Assembly (NCBI GenBank): GCA_012845835.1
Contig: JABAKD010000018.1
Coordinates: forward strand, 8,285,759-8,349,758
Direction: 5' to 3'
DNA: 64,000 bases
From: Undaria pinnatifida
Taxonomy: Eukaryota; Sar; Phaeophyceae; Laminariales; Alariaceae
Shown: positions 35,206 through 42,885 of the stretch, piece by piece
Numbering within the stretch: position 1 is the first letter of the stretch
Layout of the letters: the number at the start of each line of letters is the position of its first letter
Translations under genes and position numbers: made by a program
The notes under the pieces: model-generated
The model's input: only the letters and a program-made list of their open reading frames with translations
What the model was told of the DNA's origin: nothing
Databases searched by the model: none

Positions 35206-38142
35206 GAACAGGAACAGCAGCAGCAGAGAGAAGAAGCATCAGCCACCGCAGGGTCTGAGTTGCTGGGAATGTTGTCATCGTCAACGCCGTCTCTGTTGCA
35301 GTCCCCGCTCCACCCTTCCGGTGCTACGCTCGACCACCGCGAGCTGGAGCGACAGCAGGTCTCTAGCACCATCGCCAACACCAACACCACCCACTCAAGA
35401 GAAATCCTCGGCAGCACAGGCGCCCCCGCTAACCCAAAAAGCCTCCTGATTTTCCACTCCTTAAAACCCGGGCTGGGGGGGGAGGGGGTCCTGAAATCAG
35501 TCCGGACGGTGGTTCCTGCGAGAACAGTAACTGGGTTTCGAGCTGCCACTGATGCGGAGGCGGTTGCGGCTGGGGTTTCTGGCGTGGTGGGGCAGGCGGG
35601 GGTAGGGGGGGGGGGGGGCTTTCCGAGGTGCTACGGGGGTGATTGTGGTGGAGTTTACCAGCGAGCCCAGCGCGAGGTGGGTTTAGGATTGGGATTGGGA
35701 TTGGGGGGTTGTGGTTGTTGTTGGGCGTTACGCGGTCGGGTGATGTATGTTGGGGTGTTGCGTGTTGGGTGCTGAGCGTAGCGTGTTGTGTGAACCTCCA
35801 ACAGCGCCCCCTCTCCCTCCCTTGCGATGATCGATTGGCGTGATCGGTTGGCGTGATCGGTTGGCGTGATCGGTTGACGTGATCGATTGGCGTGTGTGAT
35901 TTTTTGTTTTCCTCATCGTCACGTGATCCGTCCAACCCCACCCCTATCTTGATCGGCATGAAGGCGTGCTTGGGAAACGATCGAGAAGGATGCGGAGCAG
36001 CTGGTCGCGGCGGCCCGCGTCACCCGCACGGACTACCACGCTCCTTTCCGAGCCAGACTTTTCCCCTTGCTGTCTCCCTCCCCGGCTGATAAAAAAAGCT
36101 CGGCTACTGCGGCTGCTGCTGCTGTGCTAGCGGCGGCTGAGGATGATGTTCGGGATAATTGGGACTCATCTGAGGAGGAGGTGGAGGCGGGGGTTGGGGA
36201 GGAAGTGGGGGACCAGGAGGAGGGAGTGAAGGTGGGGGAATGGGCGGGGGGTGGAGTTGGTGGAGGTGTTGAGGCGGTTGAGCTGGTGGAAGAAGGAGCA
36301 GGAGATACAGGAGGAGGAAAAGGAGGAGTATCGCCGGAAGACGAGCAGGCGCTATCACCGGCGGCGGCGGAGGAGGGGGGCACGGGTGTGGACAGTGCTG
36401 TCGATGCCACCACCGCCACTACCACCAACCCTAACGCCACCATGGCTGCTGCTTCCGCTACGGGTAATGGCACTGCTGGTTCTGCCTCCGCTACATCTAC
36501 CGCTGATGCTGCTGCCACTGCCACTGCTGCTGCTGCCGCCGTCCCCGCCCCCGCGGCCGCGGCCGCGCCATCTTCCTCGAAACGCCACTCAAAGTGGGGC
36601 AATTCGGCCATTAAGGGGAGACTGTCGAGGCCATCGGATGGACGAGCCACGACCGTCGAGCAGGAGGCGAAGGAGAAGAAGGAGCGCCTTGAGCGCTTGG
36701 AGAAGCTGAGGTGCGTGGGCGCTGGGGATTGCGGTGATAAGGAGGCCGTACCATCCAGGGGATAGGACCTGGTCTCCACTTTTTCCGTTTTGTTTTTTTC
36801 TTCCTGCCCGTGACCCCCCCCCCCCCCCCCCGCCCGCCCGAAGAAGACGAGATAGTCAAACGTCTAGGAAATTGCTATACTAACCGATAGTCCGTGGTTG
36901 AGGAGGACAACCGGTCACAAACGTTTGGCTCAAACAGCGCCACCCTTTCTGTTGGATGACTCTTTTTCATGTGTCGTGCATGGTATATCATAGCAAACAA
37001 CAGCGCCGTGATGGCTGCTAGCGTGATAGCTGCGGTGGTAGCGCCTTGTGCTCGTGCGGCCTTGTCTCTGCCTCAAGTTGCACTCTTCCTCCTATTCAAT
37101 GCGCGCTATGGGCACTGCCTGCCAGGGGCTAGATCGCGCTTTTGGGACTCGTGTTGTGCAGACCTTTGGCGCTGTAGGGAGGTGGGGGGATGTACTCATT
37201 TCATTCATAGCCGTAGTCTTTTTCAAGACAATAGACCCTCGCAATGTCGGGACGGAGCACGTCGGATTTTCCCCGACCAGGCAGGCGTCGGGTGCACCAA
37301 GCGCGAAGCGCCGTGAGGTGGTCTTTCGGCGAGTCGCATGAAGGGTGAGCTGCATCCTACTGAGAACCGCGCGTGAAGCGGACTTCCGCGCCTTGTTCGT
37401 ATTGGTCTTGAACATGGAGATGCCATGATGGAATGATTTTCCGTGGGGAGGTAATTTTTACGACCGGGTACCGCCTGTGAGGCCATCCTGTTATTGTGCC
37501 AACTTGTCGCGATGTGCGCCTGTGGCAAGGGCTACGATGGAGGCGGCATTTTTTTGGCTAGTTTTTTTCCCTGAACCTTGGAGGGGTGGGTTCCTTAAAC
37601 CCTAAACCGTCCGAATGTTTATTATTGTTTTTGTATGTATATATATATTTTTTATATATATCCTGGCCATGGGATTATTGGTGTGCACTTTTTTTTTTTT
37701 TTTCGAAATCAGTAGCTCCTTGTGTGAGGATCTTTGGAAAAGCAAAGGGTGCATGTCTACTGCTGCTGTAGCTTTTTTTTTTTTTCATCCTCCGGCGGAT
37801 GGGGGAAAACAAATGTTGAGCTCACCACACTTCTACGTACCACGTGTCTACAATAGCTTTTTTTTCTCCTTTTTCTTTTTCTTTTTATCCCCCGATGGAT
37901 GAAAAAATATAAAGCTTGAGCTCACCATGCTTGTGCCGCGGAAATGTTTACTTCGCTGCACCGGCAAACTAGTTGTTACGTCCGTTTCTGCGCGAGGTAC
38001 ATAGCCACTCGCACGACTGGCCTTCACTATTGGTAAGTGAAAATGGGGATATAGCACTATTTGTTGTTCTTGTTGCTGCTGCTGTTGTTATTGTTGTTGT
38101 TGTTGTTGTTGCTGTTGCTGTTGCTGTTGCTGTTGTTATTGT

Positions 38143-38177
<35 letters not shown>

Positions 38178-38210
38178 TTGTTGTTGTTGCTGTTGCTGTT
38201 GTTGTTGTTA

Positions 38211-38246
<36 letters not shown>

Positions 38247-39188
38247 ACGTTGCTGTTGCTGTTGATGTTTATGTTGATGTTGCTGTTGTTGCTGTTACTG
38301 CTGTTGATGTTGCTGTTGCTGTTGCTGTTGTTGTTGTCCACACATTTACTCGCATATGTAACTATTTATAGACTACAGCAGTAAGCTATACACTCGTTTG
38401 GGCTGGTGGGTGTTACTTGCCGGGTTACCTGCGATGTCCGTGGCTAGTTATCTTTTCTTTGGTGTTTGCAAGAGCTTTACCCCACCCCTTTTCAGCTTGC
38501 GACACCCCCGGGATTTCAAGACAACCAACATCCCGAAGGGGAAGGTTGTGATACTATGATACCGTATCCGTGGTCTGCATGCCTTTCTCTCTATAGCAAA
38601 CTCCGTGTTTTATCGTAAACTTCTAGTAATACGAAGTACCAGTATCTCGTTAAGCTTCGATGATCTGTCTCTCACATGACCAGGCGTCTCGAGGAAGTCC
38701 GTCGCGAGAAAAGGGAGCAGGGCAAGCGGGCGGAGCGCGCTAAGAATGCCGAGCAGGAGTACTCGCACGACTCCATGTGGGGAAATCTCCGGGAAAGTTC
38801 TTCCGGGAGTGATGGCGACGACGACGACAACGATATCGAGAACGATATTGACCACAAAAATGATCATGATATCGGCCACAAGAAACAAAATTCAGTGATT
38901 ACGGGAGCCGCGGCGGCTGGACAAGGGCACGGGAAGGGGGCGGGGCAGGCATCGGAGACAGGGGGGGGAGGATTGTCGGCGACTCCCCCGGGCGGACAAT
39001 CCGCGGTTTCCCCTCCAGCAGCAATAGAAACCCGCGGTGGCGCTTTGCAAGCGCGGGCAGGGTGGTCTTGCGAGAGTTGCACATTCTGGAACGCTATCGA
39101 GGAGGGGGGGAATGCCGAGCATCCCCGCTGCGCCGTTTGTGAGGCGGAGGGACCGCGAAATGCGGCCTCGCCCTGGGTGTCGGCGTAG
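18109..39188 (+). CDS. ZNF598/Hel2-like RING and C2H2 ubiquitin ligase, fused to R3H and RanBP2-type zinc finger
   Basis: Exons: 18109-18581, 19643-19724, 19875-20069, 21700-21895, 22780-22951, 23730-23813, 24867-24987, 25913-26455, 27271-27369, 28073-28188, 29299-29395, 29730-29831, 31324-31456, 33681-33902, 35048-35676, 35989-36710, 38684-39188; all phases agree, about 1,496 residues. Order of domains: Asn/Gln-rich N-terminus; RING (CVVCAEQLVFF...CNHP...CAKCAM...CPEC); five C2H2 units spread over exons 4-8 (for example LLEHMKACHQRFFCGLCLEN and LRDHLRTSHFLCDRGGC); Gly-rich linker with EEAFPSLP; R3H (RQAIHELAVHYGLV); polyQ/Ala/Ser linker; charged coiled coil; NZF (WSCESCTFWN...HPRCAVCE). RING plus these fingers is the ZNF598/Hel2 pattern, which marks collided ribosomes by ubiquitinating small-subunit proteins. 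The 35048-35676 donor and 35989 acceptor are the least certain. Two separate genes remain possible, but no stop or start was needed between 26455 and 27271. Confidence 0.7.
18319..18378 (+). repeat. Coding (AAC)n tract, polyasparagine
   Basis: About 20 AAC codons in exon 1 of the ZNF598-like gene encode an Asn run, followed by CAG/CAA codons for a His/Gln-rich stretch. The other plus frame reads Thr and the minus frame reads Val, so long overlapping frames here are artefacts. Confidence 0.9.
18830..18960. repeat. GGGTTAGGG/CCCTATCCC degenerate telomere-like tract
   Basis: GGTTAGGGTGAGAGGTTAGG at 18833-18852 and the opposite strand CCCCAACCCTATCCC at 18918-18932 form an inverted pair in intron 1 of the ZNF598-like gene. 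Confidence 0.5.
19055..19195 (+). repeat. GGT-rich microsatellite
   Basis: Interrupted (GGT)n/(GTGGTG)n tract in intron 1 of the ZNF598-like gene. A second GATGGTGATGGTGAC-type tract follows at 19308-19420. Confidence 0.75.
22060..22150 (+). repeat. (GTT)n microsatellite with internal duplication
   Basis: (GTT)n GCTTG(G/T)TTATGTTTT occurs twice (22075-22108 and 22113-22145) in intron 4 of the ZNF598-like gene. Confidence 0.7.
22332..22412 (+). pseudogene. Decayed copy of ZNF598-like C2H2 exon (22780-22951), copy A
   Basis: ACGCTCCTGGGGCGCTTGAA, CTCCAGCGCTCTTTCTGCGG and CTCTGTTTGGAGCACAGGCC parallel the true exon (GCGCTCCTGGAGCACATGAA, CACCAGCGCTTCTTCTGCGG, CTCTGCTTGGAAAACAGACC). In the right frame it still reads like LLGRLKSCLQRSFCGLCLEH but the copy runs into CCCTA-rich repeat and lacks the rest of the finger. 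Confidence 0.8.
22548..22618 (-). mobile_element. TTAA-type MITE, partial copy
   Basis: ACAAATTACTTGGAGTTAGT and GGGGCTCTAACGGGGTTAA match the inner and end blocks of the TTAA element seen whole at 61793-61883. The left end is missing. Confidence 0.6.
22622..22668 (+). pseudogene. Decayed copy of the same C2H2 exon, copy B
   Basis: GCTTCTGGAGCACGTGAA followed by CACCAGCGGTTCTTCTGC matches the start of exon 22780-22951 with a 7-9 bp deletion. It lies 115 bp upstream of the true exon. Confidence 0.75.
23227..23315 (-). mobile_element. TTAA-type MITE, complete copy
   Basis: Runs from GTAACCCCTTTACAACTGG to CTCTAAAGGGGTTAA. Both ends are inverted copies of each other (CCCCTTTA/TAAAGGGG). It carries the inner block ACAAAATTACTTGGATTTAG. 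It is the reverse orientation of the copies at 40942 and 61793, and lies in intron 5 of the ZNF598-like gene. Confidence 0.75.
23880..23955 (+). repeat. Dispersed 70-bp repeat (CATCTTTGCAAGCTGCG family)
   Basis: AATTATTCTAGCTACGTCAG, CTGTGAGTTCGACAAG and ACTCATCTTTGCAAGCTGCG. The same block order appears at 28660-28725 (minus), 43175-43255, 49860-49912, 59488-59570 (minus) and in part at 24440-24475, 33308-33335, 60925-60985 and 62760-62800. Confidence 0.75.
24190..24310 (+). pseudogene. Decayed copy of ZNF598-like exon 23730-23813 with its donor
   Basis: ACGGGCGTCCAGATCGACTG, then CCATTTCTAGCCGAAAG and AAGCACAAGTAAGC parallel the true exon end (ACAGGCGTCCACATCAACTG, CCACCTCTGCCCGGAGG, CAGCACAAGTAAGC). 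The intron downstream also matches (AATTGGCTGGGTG versus GTTGGCGGGCTG). The TAG stop replacing a zinc ligand cysteine codon makes it non-coding. Confidence 0.85.
24476..24850 (+). repeat. (CCACA)n / (CCTCA)n pentanucleotide array
   Basis: About 370 bp of CACAC/CCACA units that change to CCTCA units near 24717 and then to CCATA. The array ends about 20 bp before the acceptor at 24866 of the ZNF598-like gene and contains almost no AG dinucleotide. Confidence 0.95.
25140..25235 (+). pseudogene. Copy of ZNF598-like exon 24867-24987 donor region
   Basis: GAGGAGTTCCAGGTGTGCTG at 25162-25181 and GGTAGGAGGGGGTTG at 25208-25222 copy CGAGTTTCAGGTGTGCGG and GGGTGGGAGGGGGTTG at 24979-25033. The duplicated piece covers only the last exon bases and about 50 bp of intron. 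Confidence 0.7.
25598..25890 (+). repeat. (AACCG)n followed by (AACAC)n pentanucleotide arrays
   Basis: (AACCG)n from about 25604 to 25800 with AACCA variants near its end, then (AACAC)n from 25797 to 25884. It ends about 25 bp before the acceptor at 25912. The minus-strand open frames over it are artefacts. Confidence 0.95.
27540..27835 (-). mobile_element. tRNA-derived SINE (family 1), best-preserved copy
   Basis: Nearly identical to 6270-6570 over about 290 bp. tRNA-like head at 27830-27750 on the minus strand with A box (GGTGGCGTATCAGGTTA) and B box (GAGTTCGAGCCCC). It lies in intron 9 of the ZNF598-like gene, antisense. The high identity of the two copies suggests recent activity. Confidence 0.85.
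27855..28010 (-). mobile_element. SINE-like element (family 2), partial
   Basis: TTCCCACTACGGTACGTGCC and CGACTCTCATCGAATTC match the family-2 body at 10050-10145 (TTCCCACTACGGGTCGTGCC, CGACTCGCGTCGAATTG). It abuts the family-1 SINE. Confidence 0.55.
28395..28490 (+). pseudogene. Decayed copy of ZNF598-like exon 28073-28188, 3' end
   Basis: GACCGCCTCACCAGGATTAA, then CTAATCGCTCTCGCCG and CTCGTCGGCTGGGCAAATTGG parallel GACCATCTCACAAGGACTAA, TTATTCCGTATACC and CTCGTCTCCTGGGCAAGGTA of the real exon. Lost donor and shifted frame. Confidence 0.75.
29010..29150 (+). repeat. Dispersed repeat (CTCATTTGTTGCTTGCCTT family)
   Basis: GGCGTACTCATTTGCTGCTT, a GACCATTGACC-like stretch, CTTTCGAGACGGAGCACCGT and GAGACACCTCCAACATTTGG. 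Other copies at 34310-34445, 39825-39905, 45022-45150, 55737-55855 and partial inverted at 44470-44540. A family about 130-150 bp long preceded by G runs. Confidence 0.75.
30305..30680 (-). repeat. Dispersed repeat (GGGACGGAGCACGTCGG family), long copy
   Basis: Minus-strand copy of the element at 55340-55715: shared blocks include CGGGACGGAGCACGTCGGG, CACCAAGCGCGAAGCGCCGT, GAGTGGCCACACC (here as on the plus strand) and CTCCGCACAGGG at the far end. Shorter copies are at 34745-34865, 37180-37350, 44835-45005 and 45280-45485. Confidence 0.75.
30660..31125 (-). pseudogene. LINE reverse-transcriptase C-terminal fragment
   Basis: Minus frame reads KVRLLKAEVVETLIYGCVTW, then LRRVYHSMLLVCLGW, the pattern typical of the C-terminal end of non-LTR retrotransposon reverse transcriptases (K-x-K-x...LLYG-x-ETW, then LRR...R-x-LG). 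The catalytic YADD part is not present. The frame then runs into the GGGACGGAGCACGTCGG repeat at 30660. A related copy is at 57330-57780 (plus). It lies in intron 12 of the ZNF598-like gene. Confidence 0.7.
31495..31735 (+). repeat. GGTTTT-type degenerate repeat
   Basis: TTGGTTTTGGTTTGG-like units in intron 13 of the ZNF598-like gene. A similar tract is at 32715-32940 and another at 33205-33500. Confidence 0.85.
31737..31785 (+). pseudogene. Copy of ZNF598-like exon 31324-31456, 3' end
   Basis: GACTTCTCAGCACGGCTGCC followed by CTGGTTAGGACC copies GACTTCTCAGCGCAGCTACC and CCGGTGAGGACC at 31407-31466. About 40 bp with a deletion, retaining the region of the donor. Confidence 0.6.
31785..32660 (+). 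repeat. Satellite-like tandem repeat, unit about 65-70 bp, with an insertion
   Basis: TTGACGGCTGTCCTTGACGG followed by CTTTAGACTTAATATACTAG-like and TTAGTGTGGGGAG blocks recurs at least nine times between 31795 and 32300 and again at 32515-32655. The array is interrupted at 32300-32517 by a segment also present at 41985-42205. Confidence 0.8.
32310..32517 (+). repeat. Dispersed repeat inserted in the satellite (copy 1)
   Basis: GGCTGCTCGACACGAGAAAG, CTTGTTTGCAAAGGACT, GGGAGCTGGTTTC and GGGGGCTACCGTAG occur in the same order at 41998-42203. The array unit resumes straight after it, which indicates insertion. Confidence 0.75.
32715..33500 (+). repeat. TTTGG-rich degenerate repeats
   Basis: (GGTTT)n-like at 32715-32940 and TTTTG/TTTGG-rich at 33205-33500, with a short block of non-repetitive sequence between. 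Part of intron 13 of the ZNF598-like gene. Confidence 0.85.
34090..34290 (+). mobile_element. SINE-like element (family 2), plus orientation
   Basis: CTCGCGATAACTATGAAGGC, GAGAAGAGCCTGCTTATTGA and CCCCGGATCTGAGTTATG match the 61690-61985 copy. It shows the unoccupied site (GCTTATTGACCCCGG) of the TTAA element inserted in that copy. Confidence 0.7.
35110..35225 (+). repeat. Coding CAG repeat (polyglutamine) in ZNF598-like gene
   Basis: About 30 CAG/CAA codons in the exon 35048-35676. Splice phase from the exon 33681-33902 selects the CAG (Gln) frame over the Ala and Ser frames. The CAG run proper is pure over 35160-35203, so length variation between individuals is likely. Confidence 0.85.
35820..35895 (+). 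repeat. Short tandem repeat, 15-bp unit
   Basis: GTGATCGGTTGGC units repeated five times (35827-35893) in the short intron before exon 35989. Confidence 0.8.
37180..37350 (+). repeat. Dispersed repeat (GGGACGGAGCACGTCGG family)
   Basis: CATAGCCGTAGTC, GTCGGGACGGAGCACGTCGG, ACCAAGCGCGAAGCGCCGTG and GCGAGTCGCATGAA in order, in intron 16 of the ZNF598-like gene. The downstream bases to about 37430 also match the long copies at 55500-55590. Confidence 0.75.
38060..38340 (+). repeat. (TGTTGC)n / (TGT)n microsatellite
   Basis: 280 bp of TGTTGC and TGTTGT units in intron 16 of the ZNF598-like gene. Three overlapping open frames across it (polyleucine, polyvaline, polyasparagine) are artefacts. Confidence 0.95.
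38395..38565 (+). repeat. Dispersed repeat (TTTGGGCTGGT...CCCGAAGGGGAA family), copy 1
   Basis: CGTTTGGGCTGGTGGGTGTT...CTTGCGACACCCCCGGGATTTC and CATCCCGAAGGGGAAGGTTG. Copies at 49588-49840 and 60995-61130 share both edges. Confidence 0.7.
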
Positions 39189-39655
39189 CTGTTTCCGGTT
39201 GGTATGTGTTGGGTTTGCTGTGGAATTGGGGGGGGGCGGAGAATTGGTTGAGGTTTCGCCCCTCCCCGTTTGCGAGGCGGATAGGCCCTGAGATGGAGGG
39301 GTTGCTTATTGCGAAGCCCCTCTCCCCGCCCCCCCGCTCCCCCCGTTTGCAAGGCGAATGGATCTCGAAATGATAAATATGCGTTTGGCGTTAGGTCCTT
39401 GGTGCCGGCGTGACTGCTATCGGTTGGTGTCGGATTATTTTGTTGCTTGTAGAATCGGCCGAGGTGGGGTATCCCCCCCTCCCCCATGTGCTCCGTCTCG
39501 GAAGAATGCGTGGTCAAAGGTCAAACGACCAAGGCAAGCAACAAATGAGTACCCCCCCCCCTCTCCCATTCGTGAGGCACGTGATCCTCGGCGTGTTGGG
39601 GTTGTTGATTGCGCATCCCGGGTAGAGGAACTAGGGGGTAGCGAGGGGCTCTAGA
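39189..39655 (+). pseudogene. Three decayed copies of the ZNF598-like C-terminal end
   Basis: CCGTTTGCGAGGCGGATAGG (39267), CCGTTTGCAAGGCGAATGG (39343) and ATTCGTGAGGCACGTGATCC (39569) each resemble the true GCCGTTTGTGAGGCGGAGGG (39135), with downstream TGGTGTCGGNTNTTT-like blocks. They start right after the stop at 39186-39188 and are spaced 75-230 bp. Confidence 0.65.
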
Positions 39656-40184
39656 GAAGAACAGACCGTTAGATATTAGCTTCGGCTAGGCGTTTTATGT
39701 CTTGGTTTTGCTGGAGAGGTGCAGAGGGGTGAGAAGGAGGGAGGGGAGGGGGGAGGAAGGATGCACGGGCTTATCGTAATTGTTGTGAGGGTGGGGGGAT
39801 GGGGGGGGGCGGGGGGGGGGGGGGTACTTATTTGTTGCTTGCCTTAGTCGAGTCATGTAACCGTTGACCCCGCATCCCTTTCGAGACGGAGGACGTTGTG
39901 CTCTCGAGGTGAGAGTGCTCTGTGCTTCAATGACAGCTATTAGTAAGCCGTCTAGAAGGCTGTTCGCTGTTGCCTAACCCTAAATCTTGATCAGGAAAAC
40001 GTACCGAAAAAAATGAAATGGCGACAGCGGGTTTGGCCACACGAATCAGCCGAGCCGGGGCTGCTGGGGTATTTTTTTTTGTGTCTCCCTCCCGAGGTTG
40101 CGCCGGAAGGAGATGCACCGACACGCTCGCAGCATGCTAAGGATATCTGCATTGTTGCACGATTTTCCCAGAAGAATGAAAATA

Positions 40185-40410
40185 CCAGGGTTTTTCGCGG
40201 GTCACGATCCGGCCCGCAGGGATCAGGAGGTTTTCGAAAACCCGCGGGTCGAGTCGGGTCGGGCCAGGAGGTGTTCGAAATCCCACGGTTCAGGTCGGGT
40301 CGGGACAGTATTTTTTTTCTAATATCACGGGTCGGGCCGGGTCGCCCTGACCCCCGATCCGACCCGCGACAAGTGATCCGACACATGGAAAAAAAAACTG
40401 GAAAATGCTG
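40185..40410. repeat. GGGTCG/CGACCC-rich element, copy 4
   Basis: Starts ACCAGGGTTTTTCGCGGGTC and continues with GGTCGGGTCGGG blocks every 35-40 bp, closing with GACCCGCGAC and ACACATGGAAAAA. Confidence 0.65.
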
Positions 40411-40941
40411 CCCTGTTAATAGGCGATTTTTAGGTCACTAGAGTTGGGGTTCAAAAGGGTTCATAATCCTTCCCTTCCAGAAGGTTGTTCGCTATTAATC
40501 CACAAAAGGGTGGTACGGTGGAGGTAAGCAGCGCACCTGCATGCTTTTAAGGCTCTTTTACTTCAGGAGCTCTCGAAGACCCGTGCTATGATAAGAGGTA
40601 AGAATAGCAAGCCCTTTTTGGCTGAAAACGTTCTATGACTGACGGGTCTCCTTTAAACCGTTTTAGCATGTTTAGCACCGCAGTCCCGACATCATGGGGA
40701 CAGCACACTTGAAGCTAGACTAGGGGGCACCTGCTACGATACATGTATCAAGGTATACCTCTTTTTGGCTTAAATGGTTTCGGAATGACGGGGCTCCTTA
40801 ACCCAAAAATCGTCGGAAAATAAGCCCCATTTATTTTTTGCATGATTCTCGTTGTATGCCTACTTACTGTAGGCCATGGGATTTTTCTTTCGGTGGCGGC
40901 AGTTTTTTTTGTTTCCAAATCAGTTTTTGGATTATGAGGTC

Positions 40942-41049
40942 TTAACCCCTTTAGAGCCCCGAAACCCCTCCATATACCGAAACCCCTCCCTATACTAGTT
41001 CCAAGTGATTTTGTCCCTCCAAATGGGTTTCCAGTTGTAAAGGCGTTAA
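40942..41049 (+). mobile_element. TTAA-type MITE, with small internal duplication
   Basis: From TTAACCCCTTTAGAGCCCC to TTGTAAAGGCGTTAA. CGAAACCCCTCC and TATAC are repeated (40961-40995), explaining its extra 17 bp relative to the copy at 61793-61883. Confidence 0.75.
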
Positions 41050-41246
41050 GCTCCTAAACAAAATGAGTGGAACCCCAGAAAAAAAACGTGATGCGCCTCT
41101 ATCGTAGGTGTGCGCCATTTTTTTTTCTCAACACTCCTCCTCTTTTGAGGGGCTTTCATTATTTTTTGTTTCTATCCCCAAACCCGAATTGGAGAAAACC
41201 AACAATGCTACCAGATGAACCATCACATGGACTACAGTAGTAGTGT

Positions 41247-41495
41247 TGGGCCATCCCACGGTAGGGTTGCGGCAGAAATTCCCTGAGCTCTTCACATGAG
41301 GAACTCAGTATATCGCTCGAAAAATGACTTCGAAGGCATTCGGCCGCACAACAACCCGACCAAGCTTCTATGCCTTAGTCCAAGAATAAAATGTACTTGT
41401 GAAATTACTTCGTTGACTGGCAGTTCCTCACATGAGGAACTCAATCACCCAGGGACGTTTTGGCGCAAAACGTGCAACCCGTACCGTGGGATGAC
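41247..41495. mobile_element. MITE with CATCCCACGGTA ends
   Basis: Left CCATCCCACGGTAGGGTTG (41250-41268) and right CAACCCGTACCGTGGGATGA (41476-41495) are near-perfect inverted repeats of about 18 bp. Inside is another inverted pair built on TTCCTCACATGAGGAACTC. No transposase. Related to 7167-7412. Confidence 0.75.
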
Positions 41496-41739
41496 TCGGA
41501 CATTACTGTTGGCCTGTGGTATACAACGAACATATGGTGCAGAAAAATAACGAGAAATTCCGACGATTTGGGGTTAAGAAGCCCCGTCATTTCAACAGAA
41601 ACATTTTGTTATACGAAAAATGCTGCCTCTCTATCGTAGCGTGCGTCCTAGGATGATGTCAGGAGTTGGAAATGGGTTAGTAGCCCACAATCGTGTTGCC
41701 GAGTTTTTTCGTTCTTTTTCGTCAAAAATGTGTTGTTTT

Positions 41740-41905
41740 GTGTACCAAAGCCAAGGGTTTATTCATCACGAAAGCACTTTCAGTTTGCATCACAAAATAA
41801 CATTAAAATTTTCAGTTTGCATCACAAAATAACATATATTTTCAGTTTGCATCACAAAACAACACTTTCAGTTTTCATCACAAAATAACACTTTCAGTTT
41901 GCTCA
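41740..41905 (+). repeat. Tandem repeat of TTTCAGTTTGCATCACAAAA
   Basis: Five units of 25-33 bp between 41776 and 41905, each TTTCAGTTTGCATCACAAAA plus TAACA(CT). Confidence 0.9.
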
Positions 41906-41984
41906 AAACCAGTTTTCGGGTGCAGGTAGGTACGGAGAGCTCCTGAGATTGATTCTACGAGAACCCACACTCAAAACCACTGAG

Positions 41985-42205
41985 TTTGGCTAAGCGAACG
42001 TTTCATGGTTGCTCGACACGAAGAAGGATGCTAGATGAAACAATCATCTTTCCACATTTTCTTGTTTGCAAAGGACTGTTGAACGGTGGCGTCGGGGTGG
42101 CAACGGGTACCATTCATTTCGGGAGATAGATACAGCCGGGAGCTGGTTTCCAAACCTGCAATTTCGTTATTATAAAGAAAAGTTGGGGGGGCTACCGTAG
42201 AACAG
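41985..42205 (+). repeat. Dispersed repeat, copy 2
   Basis: Second copy of 32310-32517: TGGTTGCTCGACACGAAGAA, CTTGTTTGCAAAGGACTG, GGGAGCTGGTTTCC and GGGGGGCTACCGTAG. Confidence 0.75.
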
Positions 42206-42639
42206 CAACAAACTCCTGAAGCGATGCCGAGCCTTGAAAAAATTAAAAAAAACGATGAATTTTTTACCGTCGCTCACGTGTCTCTAACCTTCTACAAGGC
42301 TGTTCGCTATATTGATAAATCTTCTTATCATACCCCGGTAGAAGGTAGTTGTTGGAGACTCGCGGAGCCCGGTCGTGTGCGCCTTGCACCAATACACCAG
42401 CAATACAACAGGAGTATATGATAGCTTCCGTGGCAATTGTGGAGCGCTTTTATGTGTTCTTAGTTGTGTCGTAGACCGCAGCAAAATCCTCTGCGTGCTT
42501 TAGTAGAACGCCGCAAAACCCCGGGAAACGTTTTGCCCCTTAAAAACCTGCAACGCTACGCTAGCGTGTTGTAAAGTGGTGTCGTTCTAGATCGAAACTC
42601 GTCGTGTACAGACAGCCGGAAAAACCGGGAACTTCTGAA

Positions 42640-42885
42640 GGTGTATTCAACCGGGGCTGTGTACGGATCACAACCCGGCCCGTGGGTGGGGCCTGGATGT
42701 CTTCAATAACTCGCCGGCCGAGTCGGGTCGGGTCAGGAGGTGCTTGAAACTTCCCGCGCCGGGTCGGGTCGGTTGAGGAGGTTTTCGATTATCACGGGCC
42801 GGGCCGGGTCGGGTCGGATCGTGTCACCTTGATGCGATCCGACCCGCGAGAAGAGATCTGAATCGTGAAAAGCCCTGTATCTAAC
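42640..42885. repeat. GGGTCG/CGACCC-rich element, copy 5
   Basis: GGGTCGGGTCAGGAGGTGCT-type units and a right edge ATCGTGAAAAGCCCTG, inverse of the CAGGGCTTTTCACGGGTC edge. Confidence 0.7.

Larger units (their letters stand above)
40755..41605. repeat. Nested cluster of inverted-repeat elements
   Basis: The block GACGGGGCTCCTTAACCC plus AAAATCGTCGGAA at 40788-40820 recurs inverted at 41560-41595. Between them lie a TTAA-type MITE (40942-41049) and a CATCCCACGG-type MITE (41247-41495). A related half copy is at 59815-59970 and a weaker one at 40605-40660. Confidence 0.65.

Noticed and set aside
36033-36779. Minus-strand frame of 248 codons opposite a ZNF598-like exon
   Set aside because: It is the complement of an Ala/Glu-rich exon with correct phase and splice sites on the plus strand; its Ser/Pro/Ala content is expected from the codon periodicity.
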